NCBI RefSeq assembly: GCF_007556705.1
Contig: NZ_VJOL01000017.1
Coordinates: 1-46,743 of the forward strand
Origin: Tepidimonas thermarum
GTDB taxonomy: Bacteria; Pseudomonadota; Gammaproteobacteria; Burkholderiales; Burkholderiaceae_C
Length of the DNA stretch: 46,743 nt
Reading direction: 5' to 3'
Part shown: one piece after another, positions 14,441 to 23,324 of the stretch
Position numbering within the stretch: position 1 is the first letter of the stretch
Layout of the letters: each line of letters begins with the position of its first letter
Position numbers and translations under genes: made by a program
Notes under the pieces: generated by a model
What the model was told of the DNA's origin: nothing
The model's database searches: none
The model's input: only the letters and a program-made list of their open reading frames with translations

Positions 14441-16171
14441 TCAGGCGGTCGGTGCGGTGTCCAACGGAGGCTCCGACGCGGCACTGGCGTTGCGCGGCAG
14501 CGGCAGCGCGAAGGCAAAGGTGGCGCCGGCGCCCGGACGGCTGTCGGCCCAGATGCGGCCGCCGTGCCGCTCGACGATGCGGCGGCACAGCGCCAGGCCG
14601 ATGCCGGTGCCTTCAAAGTCCTGCGCGCGGTGCAGGCGCTGAAAGACGCCAAACAGCCCCGTGGCCCGGGTGCTGTCGAAGCCGACGCCGTTGTCGCGCA
14701 CCCAAAACACCGCCTCGGGGGCGCCATCGGGCCCGGGGCGCACCTCGCCCCCGATGGCGATCACCGCGGGCTGCCGCGGCCGGCTGTACTTGAAGGCATT
14801 GCCCAGCAGGTTGTCCCACACCTGGGACAGCAGCAGCGGGTCGCCCTCGACGGCCGGCAGCGCCGCCGGCAGCTGCACCTCGCATGCCCCATCGGGGCGG
14901 CGCAGGGCGGGGTCGTGGCGCACGCGGTTGAGGCTGCTGCGCAGCAGGTCCAGCATGTCCACGGGCTGGCGGTTGAGGTCGGCGCGGCCCAGCCGCGCAA
15001 AGGCCAGCAGCCCCTCGATGAGCTGTCCCATGTGGGTCGCAGCGCCTTCGATGGTGCGCAGGTCCTCGGCCACGTCGGGCGACAGCGGCTCGCCCAGGTC
15101 CTCACGCAGCAGCTGCACATACGCGTTGATGTGCCGCAGTGGGGCGCGCAGGTCGTGCGAGACGGAGTATGAGAAGGCTTCCAGGTCCTGGTTGAGCGCC
15201 TGGAGTTGGCGCGTGCGCTCCTCCACTTTGCGCTCCAGCGCCTGGTTGAGTTCGCGCAGCAGCTCCTCCAGCCGGCGCAGCTCGGTCATGTCGCGCACCA
15301 GGCAGGCCGTCCCCAGGGCCTCGCCATCCGGGCCGTTGAGCGTGGCGTAGACCATGTGCGCCCACAGCCGCGACCCGTCGGCGCGGCGCAGCCAGCCGGT
15401 CGATTCGCTCTGCCCCAGCAGACCGGCGCGCTCCAGGGCCTGCGCGGTGTCGGGCGGCAGCGGGTACGGCCGCTGCGGCGCATCCGGCCCGGTGGTGCCC
15501 AGCACGTCCTGCGCGGCGTAGCCCAGCAGGCGCTCGGCGCTGGCGGGCCAGTCCTGGATGGCGCCATGGGGGTCGAGAAAAAAAATCGCGGCGTCGCGCA
15601 ACCCCGCCGTGAGGGCCTGCCAGCGCGCCTGTTGCAGCGCCAGGTGGGTGTCTTGGCGCTGCAGCCGCTGCTGCAAATCCTGCTGCTGCTCGCGCAGCGC
15701 GGCTTGCTGGCGCTGGCGGTCGGTGTCGTCGCGCAGCAGCACGAACAAGCCGACCACGGTGTCGCCGCAGCGGTCGGGCAGCAGCACGAGCTCCCAATGG
15801 GTGGCGCTGCCGTCGCGGTTGCGCTCGACCGCGATGCGCCCCGGCTCGCCGCGCAGTGCCGGCGCCACCCACGGCAGCAGGGTGTCGATCCAGTCGTCGT
15901 CCACCGCTTCGTGCCAGGGCAGGCCGTCGATCTGATCCCAGGTCAGGTGTGGCCGCAGCAGCGCCTGGATGGCCGGGTTGGCGTGGCGGCAGCGCAGCGT
16001 GGCGTCCAGGCTCAGCACCCCGTCCGGCAACGCGCGCAGCAGGCGCAGCGCGTCGTCTTCGGCGACCGGTGCCGCATCGTCGGGCGGCGGCTCCGCAGCG
16101 TCGCCCGCCAGGGCCGCAAAGAACGACGGCGGCAGGTGTTCAGGCCAGGGGTCGCGTGGCGGCGGTTGCAT
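14441..16171 (-). CDS. Soluble PAS-domain sensor histidine kinase
   Basis: The 576-residue product has no membrane segment. Two PAS-like regions are visible at about residues 38-155 and 185-300, joined by a Gln-rich coiled coil (about 152-185) and followed by a second coiled coil (300-335). The dimerisation and phosphoacceptor helix has His339 in SYSVSHDLRAPLRHI. The kinase domain has the N box (NLLGNAFKYS, near 454-463), the DNGVGF box near 493-498 and the GTGIGLAL box at 521-528. The arrangement resembles the kinase half of bacteriophytochrome-type sensors, but no GAF or chromophore domain is seen. No response regulator gene lies nearby. It sits inside an operon of metabolic genes. Confidence 0.92.
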   Translation of the reverse strand: MQPPPRDPWPEHLPPSFFAALAGDAAEPPPDDAAPVAEDDALRLLRALPDGVLSLDATLRCRHANPAIQALLRPHLTWDQIDGLPWHEAVDDDWIDTLLPWVAPALRGEPGRIAVERNRDGSATHWELVLLPDRCGDTVVGLFVLLRDDTDRQRQQAALREQQQDLQQRLQRQDTHLALQQARWQALTAGLRDAAIFFLDPHGAIQDWPASAERLLGYAAQDVLGTTGPDAPQRPYPLPPDTAQALERAGLLGQSESTGWLRRADGSRLWAHMVYATLNGPDGEALGTACLVRDMTELRRLEELLRELNQALERKVEERTRQLQALNQDLEAFSYSVSHDLRAPLRHINAYVQLLREDLGEPLSPDVAEDLRTIEGAATHMGQLIEGLLAFARLGRADLNRQPVDMLDLLRSSLNRVRHDPALRRPDGACEVQLPAALPAVEGDPLLLSQVWDNLLGNAFKYSRPRQPAVIAIGGEVRPGPDGAPEAVFWVRDNGVGFDSTRATGLFGVFQRLHRAQDFEGTGIGLALCRRIVERHGGRIWADSRPGAGATFAFALPLPRNASAASEPPLDTAPTA

Positions 16172-16219
16172 GCCAGCAACTGTAGCGCAAGCCCCGCCCG
16201 CCGCCGGGCGACGGCGGCG

Positions 16220-17719
16220 TCAAAAGCGCGGCAAATCGGGGTGGGCCAGCCGTCCGCCACGCACCAGCATCTTGCCGTATTCGGCGCAGCGCTGCAGGGT
16301 GGGGATGACCTTGCCGGGGTTGAGCAGGCCGTGCTCGTCGAAGGCGCGTTTGAGGGCGAACATCTGTTCGCGCTCCTCGGCGCTGAACTGCACGCACATG
16401 CTGTTGAGCTTTTCCACCCCCACCCCGTGCTCGCCGGTGACCGTGCCCCCCATGGCGACGCTGGTCTCCAGGATGTCGGCGCCAAAGCGCTCGGCGCGCT
16501 GCAGCTGGTCGGGGTCGTTGGCGTCGAACAGGATCAGCGGGTGCAGGTTGCCATCGCCTGCATGAAAGACGTTGGCGCAGCGCAGGCCGTAGCGCTTTTC
16601 CATGGCCTGGATGGCCAGCAGAATGTCGGCCAGCCGTTTGCGCGGGATGGTCGAGTCCATGCACATGTAGTCGGGGCTGATGCGCCCGCTGGCCGGAAAG
16701 GCGTTCTTGCGCCCGCTCCAGAAGCGCAGCCGTTCGGCCTCGTCGCGGCTGACGGCAATCGCCGTGGCGCCCGCCGCGCGCAGCACCGCGCTCATGCGCT
16801 CGATTTCCTCGGCCACCTCCTCGGGCGTGCCGTCCGATTCGCACAGCAGAATCGCCTCGGCGTCGAGGTCGTAGCCGGCGTGCACGAAGTCCTCGACCGC
16901 GGCGGTCATGGGCCTGTCCATCATCTCCAGCCCGGCGGGGATGATGCCGGCTGCGATCACCGCCGCCACCGCATCGCCGGCCTTGCGCACGTCGTCGAAG
17001 CTGGCCATGATGCAGCGCGCCAGCTGCGGCGTTGGCGTCAGCTTGACGGTGACCTCCAGCGTCACCGCCAGCATGCCCTCGGAGCCGACGACGAGGGGCA
17101 GCAGATCCAGCCCCGGCGCATCCAGCGCGTCGCCGCCAAACGTGATGGGCTCACCCTCCACCGTGTAGCCACGCACCTTGAGCACGTTGTGCAGCGTCAG
17201 GCCGTACTTGAGGCAGTGCACGCCACCCGAGTTTTCGGCGACGTTGCCACCGATGGTGCAGGCGATTTGGCTGCTGGGGTCGGGCGCGTAGTACAGGCCG
17301 TAGGGCGCCGCGGCCTCGCTGATGGCCAGGTTGCGCACCCCCGCCTGCACCACCGCGGTTTGCGCCAGCGGGTCGATGGCGACGATGCGGTTGAACTTGG
17401 CCAGCGACAGCGTCACGCCCAGCGGGTGTGGCAGCGCGCCGCCCGACAACCCGGTGCCGGCGCCGCGCGCGACCACCGGCACCTTGAGCAGGTGGCAGGT
17501 GCGCAGCACCGCTTGCACCTGTTCCTCGGTCTCGGGCAGGGCCACGGCCAGCGGGCGCTCGCGGTAGGCGGTCAGGCCATCGCATTCGTATGGGGTGGTG
17601 TCCTCGGCGGTCCACAGCAGCGCGTGCGGTGGCAGCACCAGCGACAGGGCGCGCACCACCTCGGCCTGGCGGTCGGCGCGCTGCACGGCGCGGGATTCGG
17701 GCGTGTCGGAAGCGGTCAT
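16220..17719 (-). CDS. glcD: FAD-linked oxidase of the GlcD family (glycolate/D-lactate dehydrogenase type)
   Basis: The 499-residue product has the length of E. coli GlcD. The vanillyl-alcohol-oxidase-type FAD domain is marked by VPVVARGAGTGLSGGALP near residues 81-97, SSQIACTIGGNVAENSGG near 149-166 and VGSEGMLAVTLEVTVKL. The C-terminal substrate domain contains FHAGDGNLHPL (385-395) and VTGEHGVGVEK. Family members oxidise glycolate, D-lactate or another D-2-hydroxyacid, usually with partner subunits. GlcE and GlcF are not adjacent, so it may be a stand-alone D-2-hydroxyacid dehydrogenase. It appears to be the first gene of the operon that continues with the histidine kinase 48 bp away. Confidence 0.88.
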   Translation of the reverse strand: MTASDTPESRAVQRADRQAEVVRALSLVLPPHALLWTAEDTTPYECDGLTAYRERPLAVALPETEEQVQAVLRTCHLLKVPVVARGAGTGLSGGALPHPLGVTLSLAKFNRIVAIDPLAQTAVVQAGVRNLAISEAAAPYGLYYAPDPSSQIACTIGGNVAENSGGVHCLKYGLTLHNVLKVRGYTVEGEPITFGGDALDAPGLDLLPLVVGSEGMLAVTLEVTVKLTPTPQLARCIMASFDDVRKAGDAVAAVIAAGIIPAGLEMMDRPMTAAVEDFVHAGYDLDAEAILLCESDGTPEEVAEEIERMSAVLRAAGATAIAVSRDEAERLRFWSGRKNAFPASGRISPDYMCMDSTIPRKRLADILLAIQAMEKRYGLRCANVFHAGDGNLHPLILFDANDPDQLQRAERFGADILETSVAMGGTVTGEHGVGVEKLNSMCVQFSAEEREQMFALKRAFDEHGLLNPGKVIPTLQRCAEYGKMLVRGGRLAHPDLPRF

Positions 17720-17863
17720 GGTCGGGGCACGGGTGGCGCGCGGCGGCGTTGGCAAACAGTGTAGGCCAGTGTGCACGCCGGTGGCTGAAAAATCCTTGAT
17801 CGCGCTGTGAAGCCCGTGCGGGCCGGGCGGTTTTGACCTGTGTCAAAGGCCCATGGCGGGGGT

Positions 17864-17890
17864 CTTGAAGCCTGCCGCGCGTGTCCCTAT
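17864..17890 (+). promoter_or_regulatory. Sigma-32 (heat-shock) promoter of hsp20
   Basis: CTTGAA at 17864-17869 and CCCTAT at 17885-17890, spaced by 15 bases, agree well with the heat-shock consensus CTTGAAA-N11-16-CCCCATnT. The element lies about 90 bp before the hsp20 start, inside the 261-bp gap 17720-17980. That gap otherwise holds only leader sequence and a strong AAGGAGGT ribosome site at 17969-17976. Confidence 0.75.
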
Positions 17891-17980
17891 GTTGGAGGTA
17901 TCGATGCACGGTCCCGCCTGCGGGGGTGGAGGCGCTGGCGGGGCTGCCAAACGGTTCTCCACATCCCCAAGGAGGTCACG

Positions 17981-18406
17981 ATGAGCAACCTGATTCCGCG
18001 CCGCATGAGCCTGTTCGACGAATTTTTCCGCGATCTGGCGCCGGGCTTCTACATCCGGCCGCTGCACGGCGAGCCGCTGCCGCAGCAAATCAAGGTCGAC
18101 ATCAGCGAGTCCGACCAGGCCTACACGATTTCGGCCGAACTGCCGGGTGTCAGCAAGGACGCCATCCACGTCACCGTCGAAAACAACGTCGTCACACTCA
18201 GCGCCGAGGTGCGCCAGGAGGACGTCAAGCGCGACGGCGACAAGGTGCTGCACAGCGAGCGCTACTACGGCCAGGTGTCGCGCAGCTTTGCCTTGCCCAG
18301 CGACGTCGATGAGGCCACGGCCAGCGCCCGCTACGAAAACGGCGTGCTGACGCTGACCCTGCCGAAGAAGGCGGCCGTGGCGGGCAAGCGCATCCGCGTC
18401 GAGTGA
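17981..18406 (+). CDS. Small heat-shock protein, Hsp20/alpha-crystallin family
   Basis: The 141-residue product is an ATP-independent holding chaperone. The N-terminal arm is short (MSNLIPRRMSLFDEFFRDLA). The alpha-crystallin domain runs from about residue 37 (IKVDISESDQAYTISAELPG) through VTVENNVVTLSAEVRQE to ARYENGVLTLTLPKK, the A-x-x-x-N-G-V-L signature, with a short tail ending in KRIRVE. The start at 17981 is fixed by an AAGGAGGT ribosome site 5 bases upstream; a longer open frame begins upstream but contains the promoter. The sigma-32-type promoter indicates heat-shock control. It converges with the LysR gene across 13 bp. Confidence 0.95.
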   Translation: MSNLIPRRMSLFDEFFRDLAPGFYIRPLHGEPLPQQIKVDISESDQAYTISAELPGVSKDAIHVTVENNVVTLSAEVRQEDVKRDGDKVLHSERYYGQVSRSFALPSDVDEATASARYENGVLTLTLPKKAAVAGKRIRVE

Positions 18407-18419
18407 GGCGCGGGCGCGT

Positions 18420-19289
18420 TCACCGGACGGCCTGTTTGAGCCATTCGGCGAACGTGGCACATTCCCAGCGCTCCATCGCCCCCGCGCGCCAGCACAGGTA
18501 GTGCGCGTGGGGGCTGGGTACGTTGTGCGGGTACAGCCGCACCAGCGTACCGTTGTCCAGCCACGGGGCGCCCAATTTCAGGCGCACCAGCGCCACGCCC
18601 ATGCCCGCGGCGGCGCCGTCGCACATCAGGCCGATGTCGTTGAACTGCGAGCCGTCGCTGGGTTCGGGCCAATCCAGGTGGTGCGCGGCAAACCAGGTGC
18701 GCCACGGCTCCAGCGGGCTGCGCAGCAGCGGCAGACCTTCCAGATCCTCGGGTTTTTCGAACGGTCCGTGCTCGCGCGCAAACGCCGGCGACGCCAGCGG
18801 CGTGACCTCGTCTTTGAGGATGCAGGTGAATTCCACGTCCTGGTAGCGCCCGGTGCCAAAGCGGATCGTCAGGTCCGCATCCTCGGCCACCACGTCCAGC
18901 AGCGGGATGCTGACCTGCAGCGTCAGGTCGATCTCGGGGTAGGCCTCGGCAAAGTGCTTGAGCCGCGGCATCAGGATCGAGCGCGCAAACGTCGGCGTGA
19001 CCGCCAGCCGCAACTTGCGCCGCCCCGGCGTGGCCTGCCGGCTCGGGAAGCGCTGCAGCGCGGCCAGGGCCTCGCGCACCTGCGCCAGGTATTCGCTGCC
19101 CTCGGTGGTGAGGGAAAAATCCGCCCGTCCAAACAGCTTGACCCCCAGCTGCTCCTCGAGCTGGCGGATGCGGTGGCTGACGGCGCTGGGGGTGACGCAC
19201 AGCTCGTCCGCCGCCTGGGTGACGCTGCGCAGGCGCGCCAGCGCCTCGAAGGTCAGCAGGCATTGGATGGGGGGGATGCGCGGCGCCAT
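18420..19289 (-). CDS. LysR-type transcriptional regulator, GcvA-like
   Basis: The 289-residue product has the LysR winged helix at residues 6-63 (LLTFEALARLRSVTQAADEL, TPSAVSHRIRQLEEQLGVKL) and a substrate-binding domain from about residue 90. Motifs such as RKLRLAVTPTFARSILMPRL, DLTIRFGTGRYQDVE and NDIGLMCDGAAAGMGVALVR place it near GcvA and similar amino-acid-linked regulators. GcvA controls the glycine cleavage system, and purU, a one-carbon gene, lies 14 bp upstream on the same strand. This makes a link to one-carbon metabolism possible but unproven. A much longer overlapping frame upstream is not coding. Confidence 0.9.
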   Translation of the reverse strand: MAPRIPPIQCLLTFEALARLRSVTQAADELCVTPSAVSHRIRQLEEQLGVKLFGRADFSLTTEGSEYLAQVREALAALQRFPSRQATPGRRKLRLAVTPTFARSILMPRLKHFAEAYPEIDLTLQVSIPLLDVVAEDADLTIRFGTGRYQDVEFTCILKDEVTPLASPAFAREHGPFEKPEDLEGLPLLRSPLEPWRTWFAAHHLDWPEPSDGSQFNDIGLMCDGAAAGMGVALVRLKLGAPWLDNGTLVRLYPHNVPSPHAHYLCWRAGAMERWECATFAEWLKQAVR

Positions 19290-19303
19290 GGTCAGCCGTG
19301 GGA

Positions 19304-20152
19304 TTACCGGAACACCACCGTGCGCTGCCCATTGAGCAGCACGCGGTGCTCGCTGTGCCACTTGACGGCGCGCGCCAGCACCTGGCTTTCGGTGTCGCGC
19401 CCGATGGCGGTGAGGTCGTCCACCGTCATGCTGTGGTCCACGCGCGCCACGTCCTGCTCGATGATCGGTCCCTCGTCCAAGTCCGCCGTCACGTAGTGGG
19501 CGGTGGCGCCGATGAGCTTGACGCCGCGCTCGTGCGCCTGGTAGTACGGCCGCGCGCCTTTGAAGCTGGGCAGGAAGCTGTGGTGGATGTTGATCGCGCG
19601 CCCGGCCAGCCGCTCGCACATGCCGTCGGAGAGGATTTGCATGTAGCGCGCCAACACCACGAGCTCGGCGCCTTCGGCCTCGATGATGTCGAGCTGCCGC
19701 GCCTCGGCCTGCGCCTTGGTGGCGGCGCTGACCGGGATGTGGTGAAAGGGGACGTTGTAGCCGGCAGCCAGTTGATAGAAGTCGCGGTGGTTGCTGACGA
19801 TGGCGCGGATGTCCAGCCGCAGCAGGCCGCTTTTCCAGCGGAACAGCAAGTCGTTGAGGCAGTGCCCCTGCTGGCTCACGAAAATGACGGTGCGCATCGG
19901 CTCGTGCCAGGGGTGCAGGCTGCAGCTCATGCCCTGGGCGGCGCCAAAACCCTGCACCGCCGCGCGCAACGCGTCGGTGTCGCGACCGGGGCAGGTGAAC
20001 TGCACGCGCATGAAAAAGCGCCCGCTGTCGCGGTCGTTGAACTGGGCCGCCTCTTCGATGTTGCCGCCCAGCTCCAGCAAAAAGCCGGAGACGGCGTGCA
20101 CGATGCCGGGCTTGTCCGCACAGGACAGGGTCAGGACGTAGGTGTCTCGCAT
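19304..20152 (-). CDS. purU: Formyltetrahydrofolate deformylase PurU
   Basis: PurU hydrolyses 10-formyl-tetrahydrofolate to formate and tetrahydrofolate, which balances one-carbon pools and feeds formate to purine synthesis. The 282-residue product has an N-terminal ACT domain (MRDTYVLTLSCADKPGIVHA to about residue 85) and a formyl-transferase domain with SNHRDF, INIHHSFLPSFKGARPY and TAHYVTADLDEGPIIEQDV. The Asn188, His190 and Asp226 triad is intact. Length is normal for the family. It stands between a ketopantoate reductase-like gene and a GcvA-like regulator gene on the same strand, so these three may form one operon. Confidence 0.96.
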   Translation of the reverse strand: MRDTYVLTLSCADKPGIVHAVSGFLLELGGNIEEAAQFNDRDSGRFFMRVQFTCPGRDTDALRAAVQGFGAAQGMSCSLHPWHEPMRTVIFVSQQGHCLNDLLFRWKSGLLRLDIRAIVSNHRDFYQLAAGYNVPFHHIPVSAATKAQAEARQLDIIEAEGAELVVLARYMQILSDGMCERLAGRAINIHHSFLPSFKGARPYYQAHERGVKLIGATAHYVTADLDEGPIIEQDVARVDHSMTVDDLTAIGRDTESQVLARAVKWHSEHRVLLNGQRTVVFR

Positions 20153-20206
20153 GGGGGCGATTGTCGCAGCTTGGCTGCGGCCGGCGCGTGCGCGCGGGGT
20201 GCGTGT

Positions 20207-21142
20207 TCAGGCGCCGCGGCCCGACTCCAACAGGTGCACCAGGGTTTGCAACGCCTGATTGACCGGGGCCGGTAGGCCGTGCGCGCGGGCGCGCGCCACC
20301 ACGTAGCCGTTGAGGTGATCGATCTCCGTCGTGTGGCCGCGCAACAGATCGCGCGCGGTGGACGACAGTTGCGTGGCCATGCTGGTGGCGATGCGGGCCA
20401 CGTCCGCCTCGAGCGCCGCCGCGTCCAGGTTGATGCCATCGGCTGCCGCCACGGCGACGCACTCGCGCACCACCTGCCGCAGCAGCTCTGGCACGCCGGA
20501 CTGCGCCCACAGCCAGCCATAGGGCCGGGCGGTGATGGCCGACAGCGCGTTGTAGGCGCAGTTGATGACCAGTTTGGTCCACAGCGCCTGGGGCACCGCG
20601 TCCGACACCGTCGTCGCCACGCCGGCCTGGGCAAAGGCAGCCTGCACGCGCGCGGCCTGCGCAAAGGGCGCCAGCACCAGCTCGCCGCGGCCATGGTGGC
20701 GCACATGGCCCGGAGCCTCCACCCCGGCGGCCACGTACACCACCACCGGCACCACGGGGCGCCCGAGCACGCAGGCCAGCCGCTCGGCGTTGTCGACGCC
20801 GTTTTGCAGGCTCAGCACCGCGGTGTGCGGCCCCAGGTGGGGGCGCAGCGCGGCACCGGCGGCCTCGGTGTCGCCGGACTTGACGCACACCAGCACCACG
20901 TCCGCGCCCGCGGCGGCTGCGGCGTCGGTGTCCGCCGCCACGCGGATGCGCTCGTCGAACGCTGCGGTTTGCAGCCGCAAGCCCTGCGCGCGCACCGCCT
21001 GCACGAATGCCGGGCGGCCAATCAGGACCACCGGCACCCCGGCGCGGGCCAGCAGCCCACCGTAATAGCCGCCCACCGCGCCGGCGCCCAACACGGCGAA
21101 ACGGGGTGGCGTTGCGGGCATGGGGGTGGATGCAGGGGTCAT
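20207..21142 (-). CDS. panE: Ketopantoate reductase family (PanE/ApbA) 2-dehydropantoate 2-reductase
   Basis: The 311-residue product has the NADP-binding loop FAVLGAGAVGGYYGGLLARA near residues 15-34 and the catalytic region LWTKLVINCAYNALSAI with Lys190, Asn194 and Asn198. These are the signatures of PanE/ApbA, which reduces 2-dehydropantoate to pantoate for coenzyme A. Paralogues with unknown substrates are common in Burkholderiales, so the pantoate role is likely but not certain. The start could also be the ATG at 21121, seven codons later. The gene is divergent from glmU across a 238-bp gap that holds no other visible gene. Confidence 0.82.
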   Translation of the reverse strand: MTPASTPMPATPPRFAVLGAGAVGGYYGGLLARAGVPVVLIGRPAFVQAVRAQGLRLQTAAFDERIRVAADTDAAAAAGADVVLVCVKSGDTEAAGAALRPHLGPHTAVLSLQNGVDNAERLACVLGRPVVPVVVYVAAGVEAPGHVRHHGRGELVLAPFAQAARVQAAFAQAGVATTVSDAVPQALWTKLVINCAYNALSAITARPYGWLWAQSGVPELLRQVVRECVAVAAADGINLDAAALEADVARIATSMATQLSSTARDLLRGHTTEIDHLNGYVVARARAHGLPAPVNQALQTLVHLLESGRGA

Positions 21143-21380
21143 GGTGGAGCAGGGTTGGCAGTGACGCAACAAAGCCGCAGCTCGGGGTGGGCCACCATCT
21201 GTGGCACCCACGCACGTAGGCGCCCGCCACGGCGCCCACGTGGGTTCACCCCGGGCCAGCGCCTAGCGTAGCACCATTCGCCCCGGCACTGTCCACCCGG
21301 GCAGCCAACGGCCACGCGGCACGAGGGCGGCAGGATAATCGGTCAACGTTTGATCCCACCCCCACCGTTTGGAGGAACCC

Positions 21381-22787
21381 ATGCCCCGTCCCGTGGACGT
21401 CGTGATACTGGCTGCCGGCAAAGGCACCCGCATGAAAAGCGCGCTTCCCAAAGTGCTGCACCGCCTGGCCGGGCGTGCGCTGCTGGGGCATGTGCTCGCC
21501 GTGGCGCGGGGGCTGGCCGCGCGCCAAACCGTGGTGGTGACCGGTCATGGGGCCGAGGCGGTCGAGGCGGCGCTGCCGGCCCTGGCCGAGGGGCTGGCGT
21601 GGCAGGCGGTGCGCCAGGCGCCGCAACTGGGAACCGGGCACGCGGTGCAGCAGGCCATGCCGCTGTTGGCCGACGATGGCGTGACGCTGGTGCTCTCCGG
21701 TGACGTGCCCCTGACGCAGCCGCAGACCTTGGCCGCGCTGCTGGCGGCGCAGGCCTCAGGCGGCCCCGACGCGCTGGCGCTGTTGACCGTGGAGCTGGCC
21801 GATCCGCACGGTTACGGCCGCGTGGTGCGCGACGCCGCCGGGCGGGTGCAGGCCATCGTCGAGGAAAAGGACGCCGACGACACGCAGCGCCGCATCCCCG
21901 AGGTGTACAGCGGCATCTTGGCCGCGCCGACGGCACGCCTGCGCGGCTGGCTGCAGCGGCTCGACAACCGCAATGCCCAGGGTGAGTACTACCTGACCGA
22001 CGTGGTGCGCCATGCCGTGAACGACGGGGTGCTGGTGCTGACGCACCGCGTGGCCGATGCGGTGGAGGTGGCCGGCGTCAACAGCCCGGCGCAGCTCGCG
22101 GCGCTGGAGCGGGCCTACCAGCGGCGCACGGCCGAGGCGCTGCTGGCACACGGCGTGCGGCTGGCCGACCCGGCCCGTATCGACGTGCGCGGCGAGCTGG
22201 TGTGCGGACAGGACGTGGAGATCGACGTCAATTGCGTGTTCGAAGGGCGTGTGGTGTTGGGCGACGGTGTGCGCGTGGGCGCCCATTGCGTGATCGCCAA
22301 CGCCACGGTCGAAGCCGGCGCCGTCCTGCACCCGTTTACGCACATCGAGGGTGACGCCGCCGGCGTGACCGTGGGGGCGCACGCGCGGGTGGGGCCGTTT
22401 GCGCGCCTGCGCCCGGGTACCTGGCTGGGGCCGGAAGTGCACATCGGCAATTTCGTCGAGGTCAAGAATTCGACCCTGGGCGCCGGGGCCAAGGCCAACC
22501 ACCTGGCCTACCTGGGCGATGCGACCGTGGGCGAGCGCGTCAACTACGGCGCCGGCAGCATTACTGCCAATTACGACGGTGCGCGCAAGCACCGCACGGT
22601 CATCGAGGCCGATGTGCACGTGGGCAGCAACTGCGTGCTCGTTGCCCCGGTCACGCTGGGGGCGGGTGGCACGGTGGGCGCGGGCAGTACCGTGACCAAG
22701 GACACGCCTGCCGGGGCGCTGACGGTGGCGCGGGCCAAAGCCGTGACCGTGCCCGGCTGGCGGCGGCCGACCAAACCATCTGCCTGA
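21381..22787 (+). CDS. glmU: Bifunctional N-acetylglucosamine-1-phosphate uridyltransferase / glucosamine-1-phosphate acetyltransferase GlmU
   Basis: GlmU acetylates glucosamine-1-phosphate and transfers UMP to give UDP-GlcNAc, the precursor of peptidoglycan and LPS. The 468-residue product begins with the nucleotidyltransferase signature [20 protein letters not shown], followed by [22 protein letters not shown] and [11 protein letters not shown]. From about residue 265 it is a left-handed beta helix of hexapeptide repeats, with [34 protein letters not shown] and [17 protein letters not shown]. The ATG at 21381 has a GGAGGA site; an in-frame TTG 12 bases earlier overlaps that site. GlmS is encoded 1.2 kb downstream. 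Confidence 0.97.
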   Translation: MPRPVDVVILAAGKGTRMKSALPKVLHRLAGRALLGHVLAVARGLAARQTVVVTGHGAEAVEAALPALAEGLAWQAVRQAPQLGTGHAVQQAMPLLADDGVTLVLSGDVPLTQPQTLAALLAAQASGGPDALALLTVELADPHGYGRVVRDAAGRVQAIVEEKDADDTQRRIPEVYSGILAAPTARLRGWLQRLDNRNAQGEYYLTDVVRHAVNDGVLVLTHRVADAVEVAGVNSPAQLAALERAYQRRTAEALLAHGVRLADPARIDVRGELVCGQDVEIDVNCVFEGRVVLGDGVRVGAHCVIANATVEAGAVLHPFTHIEGDAAGVTVGAHARVGPFARLRPGTWLGPEVHIGNFVEVKNSTLGAGAKANHLAYLGDATVGERVNYGAGSITANYDGARKHRTVIEADVHVGSNCVLVAPVTLGAGGTVGAGSTVTKDTPAGALTVARAKAVTVPGWRRPTKPSA

Positions 22788-22821
22788 ATGCGCCCCGTGC
22801 GGGTGCGGATCTGGGGGATGG

Positions 22822-23280
22822 TCACCACCCCCACAGGTGGTCGCTGGCGGCCCAGACGGTGCCGTTGCCGTCGGGCGAGCGCAGCTGCACCCAGTCCCCC
22901 TGGCGGCGCACCGTGGCCAGCACGTCCCCATAGCGGGCCGTGCCCACCGCCTGCCACTCCAGGCCGGGGCCGCTGCGCAGGTTGAGGGTGCGTGCCTTGA
23001 CCACGTGGTAGCGTGCGTCAGACGTGACGCGCGCGGCCACCCAACCCTCGTCGCCTTCGAAGTCGCGCACCCGCAGCCAGTCGCCGCGGCGTTCGAGCAC
23101 CAGCAGTGGGTAGCCACGCTTGAGCTGCCAGAGCACCTCGGCCTCGGTGCCGGGGGCGGCGCGCAGGTTGACGACCGGGCTGCGCACGCTCACCAGCTCT
23201 TGGGCGTGGGCGCTCCAGGCCCCCACGAGCAAGACCAACAGCGCCAGGACACGCGCGACGGCTGAAGGGACATGGACCAT
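22822..23280 (-). CDS. Exported SH3-domain protein
   Basis: The 152-residue product has a Sec signal peptide (hydrophobic core ARVLALLVLLVGAW, cleavage after AHA near residue 26). Two bacterial SH3 (SH3b) domains follow, each opening with a VVNLRAAPG or TLNLRSGPG motif and containing a GDWLRVRD or GDWVQLRS strand. Such domains are thought to bind peptidoglycan or partner proteins; no enzyme domain is present. The ATG at 23280 follows an AGAGGAA site. It lies between the glmU and Lrp-type genes, convergent with glmU, which may reflect a cell-wall role. Function is otherwise unknown. Confidence 0.88.
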   Translation of the reverse strand: MVHVPSAVARVLALLVLLVGAWSAHAQELVSVRSPVVNLRAAPGTEAEVLWQLKRGYPLLVLERRGDWLRVRDFEGDEGWVAARVTSDARYHVVKARTLNLRSGPGLEWQAVGTARYGDVLATVRRQGDWVQLRSPDGNGTVWAASDHLWGW

Positions 23281-23324
23281 GCGGCGGTTCCTCTCGTGGC
23301 AAAGGGAGCGATGAACGGAAAAAA

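Noticed and set aside
15206-17764. 852-residue open frame antisense to the histidine kinase and GlcD genes
   Set aside because: It spans two unrelated, well-supported genes on the other strand and has no recognisable domain.
18420-21239. 939-residue frame that contains the LysR gene plus a long N-terminal extension
   Set aside because: The extension is antisense-free but out of frame with purU and the PanE-like gene, which are real; only the last 289 residues are LysR.
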